Part shown: positions 56,111 through 64,000 of the stretch, one piece after another
Layout: each line of letters starts with the position of its first letter
How positions within the stretch are numbered: the first letter of the stretch is position 1
Assembly: GCA_032164245.1 (NCBI GenBank)
Contig: JAVMKO010000002.1
Location: forward strand, 95,617,340-95,681,339
From: Sternotherus odoratus
Lineage: Eukaryota > Chordata > Testudines > Kinosternidae
Reading direction: 5' to 3'
Length of the DNA stretch: 64,000 nt
The notes under the pieces: model-generated
Databases searched by the model: none
Told to the model about the DNA's origin: nothing
What the model saw: only the letters and a program-made list of their open reading frames with translations
Position numbers and translations under genes: made by a program

Positions 56111-58726
56111 TAGAATAGAGCATGAGAGACTTCAACTCCTTAGCTATTGCTGCCCCGTGGAAGACAAAGATGAGCTTTCCTCTAGGTCTCAGCTCTAGAG
56201 AAAAAAAGAATAAGCTGTTAAAGGCCCATCCCCTCCTATTTCTCTTCAAATGACAGGATGGGCTACCAGAGGCAGATTTTCCTTCACAAGAGAATATAGC
56301 TAGCCCTTAGAGAATGGAATTAGTCTGTTATTTATGGATCAGGTGTTGAGTCCCAATCCAACAAGCATATGTGTTTAACTTGAGTATCATGAGTAGTGAT
56401 TTCAGTCAGTATTCCCAGTACTAAACTTAAGCATTGAGTTTGCAGGCTTGGTGCCTGAGACTCCAAAGACCAACGCTGAGCATTACAAAAGTGTTGCAGG
56501 GAAATAAAATTACTTCATATTAATAACGCACAACGCTCAGAGTGCACCTGATCGTGAGCACCCCACACTGCAGGTGACTGACATGTTTTCACCAAGTTCC
56601 ATTAACTTTGCAGGGGATTAGTGCAGTACTATTCTGAAAAGTGATTATGTAAAAATAGCACCTTCTTATGCAACAGATTTGTTCTCTGTGTGCATTCACA
56701 GTCCTGTTTGCTCACTTACATAGCAAGAGGACGTTGGTAGCTGCTTTTTCAAAAATACTTGTCAGCCCCATAGTCAACAGAGCCGTGGGAGAGTGAGCAG
56801 GATTCTCTTTCCTGTTGTGCCTAAAAAGCAGAATTACATACTAAATTCCAACCAGTTACACCTGTGGAAAACCCCTGAGGGCAATGGGATTGCACAGGTG
56901 TCACTGACGGCATTTCTTAAGCCTGGCAGTTTGCACAGATGTAAATGGAGGTGTAATTTGGCCTTCAGAACTCTTTATACCAGTGGTAATGCCCAGGAAG
57001 GAAAGAACTAAGTTGGACTTCTGGAGGCTAGTTGAATTTGCAGGGCTGGACATTAGAAAACCTATTTCAATCAAAAAATTTAAAAAGTACAGTTAATATA
57101 CAAATCAGTGAAAGGTCATGAACAAGGAGCCCCATGAGACCAATGTTACAGTCCCTTTGCAGAATAGATCTCCACTTAAGGATCATTAAACATCTTAAAA
57201 TAAATCTGTTTTTCAAGATCTCTTAAAAAGATCCCGGGACTTGCCATAGTCATTCAGCAGCAGAGCATATCTCTACTGGAAGAGAGTCTGATCTCATGTT
57301 CTTTCATCCAAAATGTTACCTTACATGAATCACACTGGGCCGTTCTTGTCTGCCCACTCTACTTTACTTCCTCCCCCCCCCCCTTTCTCTCTCTCAGTAA
57401 TTAAAGTGCACTGGGTTAGAGGCCCAGAAATAAATTTCTAAAACTCAAGCAGGGGTGACATTTCAGCCCTGCCTGCAAGAGTGTGTGTGTGTGGGGGGGG
57501 AATCCCCTACTTTCCTCTCTTGCCCATCTCCTGGGGCCATTCCATCAGAGCTGCTGCAGGAAACAAGCCATGCTCTCTCCCCTTCCTCTCAGGAGTCAAA
57601 GTCCTTCTCACTAGAGGGAGCACAAAGAACACAGGTTAGCTCCACTCCCTCTTTCCTTCCTATGAACCATAAGATGGTTTATGGACCTCCCCCCAGCCCC
57701 CCAACAAATGGTTTCAAATGGAAAGTGTGTGAGGGTGAAGAGCTCCTGGAACTGCCCCCTCCCCCAGCTTGGAAAGGGGAGAGGAGACCCCAATGCAGCC
57801 CCTGAGCCTGGGAGGAGAGGCAAAGAACCTGGAGAGATGCAGGACCAGAGAGGAGGCAAGGTGGGGGGAGACCTGATGTGAAGGGTTGGAGGGACAGGAT
57901 TGATGTGGCAGGCAGATGTGATACCACATTCAGTTCTGCAGAAAATGATAGATCCACACAAACACTTTTTTCAGACCACTTATGCACTAGTCTCTTCTCT
58001 TATCTTTCCCCATTACACCAAATTTTGCAGTATAAGAAGGTCTCAATTCATCTGCCTAATGTGATCTGTAATTTTGGTCTGGTCTATATTAGAAAACATA
58101 TACTAGTGTGGATCTTCCTAGTTCCTACTACAGACATGCTTAACTGATTTAGCTAACGTGTCTGTCTCACGCAGTTAAGTCAGTTTAAGCATGATTTAAA
58201 TGTGTTTCAATCCATCTGTATTAGGGGATTGCAACAAAGTAATTAGGTTGACTTTAAAATCAATATGGTTTAATCCCTATGAGGTTTGTTTTGTCTTTCT
58301 AATACAGACAGTTACTTCTCCAATGTTGCTGAGTACTATAGTTTGGCAGCAAGGAGAAGATATGCAGCCACCAGCCATGTTGAAGGTGGATCTTCAGAGG
58401 AAAGCCATCACTTCTTACTGACAAGTGGCTGTGGTACTCTACAGCATCTGAAAACCAGCCAAGTAGTTTAAAAATGTAAAGTTAATTGTAGACAGCGGAG
58501 TTGGAAGCTGCTGTAAGGCTCCCAATTTAGTTTCTTACACTTCAAAGTTTTGTAAAGAGAGAAGAAGCGGGAGACAGAAGAGATGAGCGGTAGAAGCCTC
58601 AAAGCAAAACGATACTGTCTGACTTAGATACCAAAGTGACAAGTGCCTTAGAAACAACTAGGATACATAGAAAAATGGCAACTTTTAGCTATCCCCCATC
58701 CTCCTGAGTCTTGATGCCCCGAGCTA

Positions 58727-59306
58727 CAGTGGCGTATTATCTCCTAGGCCAACAAGGCCTAGGCTGGCAAATTTGCACGGGTGGCAAATTTATAATAGCC
58801 AGAGATGCCAAATGGTGCTCATGCCCCCTCTGCCCCCACCCCTAACTCCACCCCTTTCCTGCCCTCATTCCAACCCCTTCTGCAAATTTCCGGTCCCACC
58901 TCCTCCCCCGGGCGCGCCACGTTTCCCCTCCTTCCCCCTCCCAGGTTTGCCGTGAAAGTGCTGGGAGGGAGAGGGCGAAGTGGAGAGGCAGCTTGCTCAG
59001 GGGAGGAGGCAGAGCAGAGGTGAGCTGGGGCAGGGGGGAAACAGGGAGTAACCCTTGGGGGAACTGCTCCCTGCCCCAGCTCACCTCCGCTCCACCACCG
59101 CCTCCTCCTCCTCCCAGCATGCCGCTGCTCCACTTCTACCCCCTCCCTGCCAGGCTTGCCACAGGATACAGCTGGAAGGGAGTCTGGAGAAGTAAAGCAG
59201 TGGTGGCATGCTTGGGGGAAGATGCAGAGCAGAGGTTAGCTGGGAGGGAGCAGGGGCTGCAATTATTTCAAGGCCTAGGGGCGGCAAAATTATTAATCCT
59301 CCACTG
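58727..59306. mobile_element. hAT-type non-autonomous element (CAGTGGCG ends) with target duplication
   Basis: The left end 'cagtggcgtattatctccta' and the right end 'attaatcctccactg' are inverted ('CAGTGG.G.ATTAAT'). The flanks 'ccgagcta' (58,719-58,726) and 'cctagcta' (59,307-59,314) are an 8-bp duplication with one mismatch, as expected for hAT elements. The interior is C/G-rich with no transposase, and the frames across it are spurious. It lies less than 1 kb upstream of the FAM8A1 CpG island. Confidence 0.85.
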
Positions 59307-59689
59307 CCTAGCTAATTCTGCGGCCTCTAGCTAATTTTAGTTTAGAAAATGCAACTACAAACCTAATTCAGTTTTCAGAATAGACAGTGATTTGAAAGTA
59401 GCCAGAGGCCACAAACAAGCTGAAAGTACATATGGGAAAAGGCAAGAACAGAGAAAATTAAATGTATCCAGCTACATCTTTTCAGACATGTAGGGGTAGG
59501 GTGAGAGCTCTTTTGAATCATGTCAGTAGCTTCATTGGCATGACAAGGTAAGATTCATCAGTGCTGTCGACCAGCTTCAGAAGTAAGTTTATGGGAAGCT
59601 GAAGTGGTAACTTATGCCCTGACCCCTTAGCATATCTGTTATAACAACTAATCTTAAACGCAGTTCTGAATTCAGAACGGAATTTCAAC

Positions 59690-60720
59690 ACGGGAATGGG
59701 GGGTGTTCAAAAGTCCCACTCTGTCTTTCAGGGGGGTAGGAGACGCAGGGAATCTTTCTCTTCTCAGTCTCCTCCGGGCTCTCCAGGAATCGGGTAACAC
59801 GTTTTTGGGGGGTGATTTCCCTGGTGACACTGAAACGCTCAGAATTAGGGATCCTCCTCCCAGCCGCGTCACCTGCTTTAGGGGCGGGCCCATTGCACTG
59901 AACCTGGAGGGAAAGGGGCGTGTCCTCAGCGCAAAAGCAGACAGGCCCCGCCCACCCCGCAATTCCATTCCCGGGGCTCTGAGCTCCCACGCTCCGCCCC
60001 TGCTTTATTCGCGCAACTCTGGGCGATACCATCTCACCGCGGCGGAGGGGAGGGGCAAGAGCGCTCTTCCGCCTTTCTCACGCCGCCCCCTCCCCCCGTC
60101 CTGGCGGGTGGATTGGCCGGAGCGGCTCCCCGCGCCTGCGCAGTCAGGGCGGGAGGGGAGGGCGCGGGGGTGCGTCACAGGGCCGGCGGAGGAGGGGACG
60201 GGGCGATGGCGGAGGTGGCGGAAGCCCCGGGCGGGTCCGAGCCGGCGGAGGCGGGCCCCGGCGCGGAGGCCAAGGCGCTGAGCGCGGGGGAGTACGCGCG
60301 GCGCGTGCACCAGTGGCTCTGGGACTCGTACTGCGGCTACTGGAGCTGGCAGAGCAGCCTCCCCGCGCTGCTGGCCGCCGCCGCCGCCCCCTACGGCAGC
60401 CCGGCCCCGCCCGCCGCCGGCTGCCCCCCGCCGCCCGCCTACTACGGGCCCTGCTACCTCCTCGCCGCCCCCGCCCCGCCCGGGCCCCGCGCGCCGCCCG
60501 CCTGGCCCGGAGCCGCCCGCCTGGCCCCGGTACCCAGGCCCGGCTCCGCCGCCAGCAGCGCCCCGAGGGAGAGCGGCCGGCCGGCAGGTGAGAGGGGGGC
60601 GGGGGCAGCGGGACGACGGAGTCTCCGCCTCACTCGTGCGCTGACTACAGGGGGGGGTTCTGTGTGCGCGGGGGTGTCCTGGGGATTCACGTCTCCCCAG
60701 TGCTGGGACCGCGGGGCCCG
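59690..60720 (+). promoter_or_regulatory. FAM8A1: FAM8A1 CpG-island promoter
   Basis: CpG-rich sequence covers the region upstream of and across exon 1. Visible sites include GC boxes ('ggggcgggcc' near 59,881; 'ccccgcccacc' near 59,947; 'ctccgcccctg' near 59,993), an inverted CCAAT box ('gattggcc' at 60,111), an NRF1-type palindrome ('cgcgcctgcgca' at 60,131-60,142) and a CRE-like half site ('tgcgtcac' at 60,171). There is no TATA box, typical of a broadly expressed housekeeping promoter. The transcription start is probably between about 60,000 and 60,190 but cannot be fixed from sequence. Confidence 0.8.
60206..60587 (+). CDS. FAM8A1: FAM8A1 exon 1, coding part
   Basis: The ATG at 60,206 has a good Kozak context (G at -3 and +4). 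127 codons plus one base follow to donor 'gtgaga'. The protein starts MAEVAEAPGG. A conserved block 'EYARRVHQWLW' and 'YCGYWSW' lies at about residues 31-51. An Ala/Pro/Tyr-rich disordered stretch runs to 'ESGRPAG'. FAM8A1 is a multi-pass ER membrane protein of the HRD1 ERAD ubiquitin-ligase complex that supports HRD1 assembly with HERP. The N-terminal part faces the cytosol. It is much shorter than the human one, which from memory has more than 200 residues before the RDD domain. An in-frame upstream extension has no ATG. Confidence 0.93.
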
Positions 60721-63630
60721 TCCCGCTCCTGGGCTCCAGGCAAACTGTGGACCCGGCTTTGTGTGTGACGGGGCTTTGCTGCTCCGGATGAGGGGGGCGA
60801 GGCGATGTCCTCGACGGGACGGACGCGTCTGTTTCATTCCAGATCCCCCCACTGCCTTGTGGTGGGAGACAAACTTCACCTCCGTGCTTCAGCCTCTTCG
60901 TTTCATTACAGGGAGTCCTAACCGAGGAGGTTGGGATGTTAAGGTTGTAATGCTCCTCAGAGAGCTTTATAGAAGCACAGATGATATTGGGATTGTTTAA
61001 TGGCGCTGAATTTGGATGTATGGCAGCCTCTTTAGTTGCCTAATGAAAGAGATGGTGGTGATGCAAGTACTACCTAAAATCAACATTTTGTTAATAAATC
61101 AACAATTTTATTCTCTTCAGAAGATAGTACACTAATCTACTATGCCAGAGGACAGGGTGTGGAATGATGGGTACTTGATTTTGAATAATACCAAGGATAG
61201 TTGTGACCACACTCAGAATTTCATGGAAGCAATACAATAGTTCTTCTTAATTCAGCAGAGACAGTTATCCTCAAATAATAGCATATGCAGTATTATATTA
61301 GTAGCACCATACATGTTAATAGATTTAGGAATTCTAAGACACTTTAACAAGTACAGTAAAACCTCGATTTAACGGACTAATTCGGGCGACTGGGTGTCCG
61401 TTAAACCCAAAAGTCTGTTATTTAAAAATTTAAAAAAAAAACCCAGCCTGCCCAATTAGTCCTTAATTCGAGGTTTTAGTGTACTTCCCCTCCGCCGAAA
61501 AGCCACCGATTTTTTTTTAAAAAAAAAACAAACAAAAAAAACACGTGCCCTGGACCCCCATGCGCCCCGGCCCCAGGCCCCGCTGGCGGCCGGGGTTCCA
61601 GCTGCCGCCCCGGGAACACGACTGCAGCCGCTGCCCGGGGAGCACGGCTTGATCGGCGCTGCTCGGGGCTCGCTCCCTGGGGCTCGGGGCTCCAGGCGCG
61701 GCGCTCCCCGGGGCTCGCGGCTCCAGCCGCCGCCCGGGGAGTGCGGCTTGATCCGCGCTCCCCGGGGCTAGGGGCTCCAGCTGGCTGCCAGGACCCGGGC
61801 GGCAGGCGGGACCCCGGCGGGCGCCGGCAGGCAGCCCCGCCCGTTGCCGGGACCCGGGCGGCAGCGGGGAGCCGGCAGGCAGCCCGCGCGCAGCTCTAAC
61901 TCTGGCTACAGCAGGGAGCCCGCAGCCGGACCTCGACAAACGGATTTCGGATGCATCGGACTTTCTTAAAAATTTTGTCCGTTGCATCCGAAGTCCGTTA
62001 AATCGAGGTTTTACTGTATGTCGTATTTAAATCCTGACTTTCACAGTCTTAACACTTACCTTCCATCTTAACCGGTTGTTGCTGCATATAGCCCATAAAG
62101 CATTATCTACTATGTTATATATTAGTGTGGCTATGGTCAGAATAAAATCAGAGGTTCCATATGACTGATTTTCACATTAAACATTCTTATTATAGAAAGT
62201 TGACTTGATTTCTACCTTCTGGCACTGCATGCTTAACCTGGTGTGAGGAAGTCCAGCTGTGTTCTTCACATTCTTGCATCATCTTTGTTTCAAGCTTGTA
62301 TAATTAAATTTGACAATTGTGATAATGCGAGAATGGGAATTGAATCTGTTTTACTATTCTTTAGCATTAATGAGAGAATTTGTCAGTGAGGTAAGCAGAT
62401 GTGAAAGGAAGATGCGCAGAAACAAATATCAAGAAGGTGCCCTTCGTACCTAATCACTCTTCTAACTCTGTTTGCCTTTTAAAAACAAGAACACAGAGGT
62501 GGAGAGCTTTGTGCTGCTCTTAAGCAACTTGTTGAGGCTAGTATTCAGTGTGACACTTGTACAGCTTCTGTAGATGCCTTGTGAAGATGCCTTTTTTGGT
62601 AGGAGAGGTAATTGTGGTGAAATGGGGGAAGAAGTGGAATAGTAAAGGGTTCCTTCTCCCTTCCAAAATATACGTGTGTGAATTTTAACAAATATGATTA
62701 TATTAAGTCAGGTGCATGAGTATATTTAACTTGTAATTGTTAGAATATTAATTTTATACAGGCGCGCCTGTAAGTGCTGCTGAGGAAATACAATGTGGAG
62801 AATCAGCCTATCTACAGTTCTTTTATATGGCACTTTTCCTTTTGGTATTTTTTTTTTTTTTTAAAAAAAGCTTGCTTGTATTATTACTACCACCACCCGA
62901 GATTATTAAAAGACCATTTTAAAAATGATTGCATTTCTCTCACCAGGGTCGATTAAATCACGGAGGCCATTTTCATTTTCCTGTTCTCTTGTTGTAGTGT
63001 AACCTGCCATGTCTGCATAGGAATGCTTGTCTACTTCTCCTGGTTGTTGTCTTGGTCTCCAGTTGTGCTTTTTTTAAAAAAATTGGGGGCCAAGAGTGGC
63101 TAGGCATTTAGGACACCTGTCTTGAGATATCTAAAAGGACCCTGCCTGAATTTCACAGGGCTGGTGCTCAGCTCTTTCTGAACTCCTCTAAAGTGGAGTG
63201 AGTGAGTGGTGGGAAAGAGATGAAAAATTGAACTGCAGGAAAACATTCTATATCAAGTTCCTTGTAAATATCAATAGAATGCAAAAATGGTACACTACAA
63301 AAAGTAAGCTGTTCAAGGGTGAGACCATGTCTAGTTCTTAGGTGTAATATGTGACTCAGAGCAGAGAGGGGCTGAGTACATGTTTAGTTAACTTGTCATC
63401 CAATTCCAATGTATCAGAGTACATTTTAAGGAGGTGGTAGAATAATAAGGATATGGGCTTCCATGGGTCAGAATAAGTATTTTAAAATGTTCCCTGCAGC
63501 GGGACAGTGTGGAATACCACTTTAATATTGCCTCTTATTCTGTATAGTGCAAACTAATGTATGATTAGGTTTAAGTTATAAATTGCTTTAGCACAGTAAA
63601 ATTTTCAGTAATTAACTGTGTTTGTTACAG
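60588..63630 (+). other. FAM8A1: FAM8A1 intron 1
   Basis: The first 130 bp still belong to the CpG island. The exon 1 frame stays open to TAA at 60,998. A Tigger-like element (61,354-62,016) with a very GC-rich core follows. The rest (62.0-63.6 kb) is AT-rich with a small palindromic-repeat fragment near 63,085-63,200 and no recognised exon. Confidence 0.85.
61354..62016. mobile_element. Tigger/pogo-like non-autonomous element with TA duplication
   Basis: The left end 'cagtaaaacctcgatttaac' and the right end 'gttaaatcgaggttttactg' are perfect inverted copies over at least 20 bp. Both are flanked by TA, the target of Tc1/mariner/Tigger transposons. A third, internal copy of the end ('ttcgaggttttagtgta', about 61,467-61,483) faces the left end. 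The core is CpG-rich with a roughly 100-bp direct repeat ('cggcttgatc' at about 61,642 and 61,745). There is no transposase, and the frame at 61,517-61,987 on the minus strand is spurious. Confidence 0.9.
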
Positions 63631-63751
63631 GTCGGGAATACATTATTCCATCCTTGGCGCACAGATTTATAGCAGAGATGGTGGATTTCTTTATTCTTTT
63701 CTTTATAAAGGCAACCATTGTCTTAAGTATTATGCATCTCAGTGGAATAAA
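63631..63751 (+). CDS. FAM8A1: FAM8A1 exon 2 (start of RDD domain)
   Basis: Two bases complete Gly, then 39 codons plus two bases follow. Acceptor is 'gtttgttacag', donor 'gtaagt'. It encodes REYIIPSLAHRFIAEMVDFF, ILFFIKATIVLSIMHLSGI and the start of Lys. 'HRF.AEMVDFF' supplies the Arg and first Asp of the RDD (Arg-Asp-Asp) domain. 'FFILFFIKATIVLSIM' is its first membrane helix. The sequence is almost identical to human FAM8A1 as I know it. Remaining exons, with the other membrane helices, lie right of the window. Confidence 0.97.
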
Positions 63752-64000
63752 GTAAGTTACATCATTTAAGGCATTATTATATAAAACTTGTCACTCTTGT
63801 GATTGAAGAGTATTGTGTGTGTGTGTGTATATATATATAGTGCATTTTGGAGTAGCTAGGGTTGCACAGAAGAAGCACATGAGGGAACCTTAATTGATAA
63901 GCTCCTTTTAAACTTATTTTGTCTTTTAAAAATAGATCTTTATTATAGTGATGCATTATACAGGCATGTGTATCAAGTTACTGTACATGCCTAGAAATAC
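63752..64000 (+). other. FAM8A1: FAM8A1 intron 2, 5' part (window ends inside it)
   Basis: Starts with a strong donor 'gtaagt' and contains a (TG)n(TA)n microsatellite at about 63,814-63,838. Nothing else is seen up to the window edge. Confidence 0.85.

Larger units (their letters stand above)
51471..58720. other. CAP2-FAM8A1 intergenic region
   Basis: No gene was recognised. It holds a MIR-like fragment (about 51,815-51,920), an inverted-repeat element (53,943-54,182), poly(A) and poly(T) runs (near 54,249 and 54,832), a sense MIR-like fragment (about 55,970-56,110) and small fragments of palindromic repeats. The frames around 57.45-57.99 kb are moderately GC-rich but match no protein I know and have no splice context. 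Confidence 0.75.

Noticed and set aside
57455..57987. Overlapping frames of 102-116 codons between CAP2 and FAM8A1
   Set aside because: Frames on both strands, Pro/Ser-rich, no splice or promoter context and no similarity I recognise.
60113..60205. N-terminal extension of FAM8A1 upstream of the ATG
   Set aside because: The frame is open, but its first codon here is TTG, not ATG. The ATG at 60,206 has a good Kozak context and gives a normal FAM8A1 start.
61517..61987. 156-codon Pro/Arg/Ala-rich minus-strand frame
   Set aside because: It is the GC-rich core of a Tigger-like element between its inverted ends.

Overview
The window is vertebrate nuclear DNA, most likely from a hidden-necked (cryptodiran) turtle. 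The coding exons read like amniote proteins. The strongest lineage clue is a tRNA-derived SINE at 23,501-23,692 that matches the tortoise Pol III/SINE (Cry) family as I remember it. Degenerate CR1 LINEs, MIR-like SINEs, non-autonomous hAT and mariner-type elements, and small 'GTCTACACT'-type inverted-repeat elements fit a turtle genome. The species cannot be named from sequence alone.

Two plus-strand protein-coding genes are present. The 3' part of CAP2 (adenylyl cyclase-associated protein 2, an actin-turnover factor) runs from the left edge to about 51.5 kb. Its last ten coding exons total 1,212 bp: 403 codons plus a stop. Every exon boundary keeps frame. They encode most of the helical folded domain, the polyproline segment, the WH2 motif and the complete C-terminal CARP beta-domain. 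The N-terminal coding exons (about 74 residues, judging from the mammalian protein) lie upstream of the window. The second gene, FAM8A1 (an RDD-domain membrane partner of the HRD1 ERAD ubiquitin ligase), starts at a CpG island near 60 kb. Exon 1 and exon 2 are present and the rest lies beyond the right edge. From memory the CAP2-FAM8A1 order matches human 6p22.3, so this looks like conserved synteny.

Layout: 1-7,580 is a CAP2 intron with a CR1 nested in an inverted-repeat element and a hAT copy. 7,581-23,838 holds four exons of the helical domain. 23,839-41,978 is the largest intron and is crowded with repeats: a G/C-skewed inverted array with a 46-bp minisatellite, a broken Ty3/Gypsy-like element carrying a hAT insertion, an LTR-like segment and another hAT copy. 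41,979-50,033 holds six exons (polyproline, WH2, CARP), followed by a 3' UTR to about 51.47 kb. 51.5-59.7 kb is intergenic. 59.7-60.7 kb is the FAM8A1 CpG-island promoter and exon 1. 60,588-63,630 is FAM8A1 intron 1, containing a Tigger-like element. 63,631-63,751 is exon 2.

I found no operon, CRISPR, phage or other clearly new gene system. The unusual features are structural: a SINE and a compound microsatellite very close to two CAP2 splice acceptors, a large inverted C-rich/G-rich array, repeated fold-back elements, nested transposons with readable target-site duplications, and an isolated 36-bp direct repeat in unique intronic sequence.
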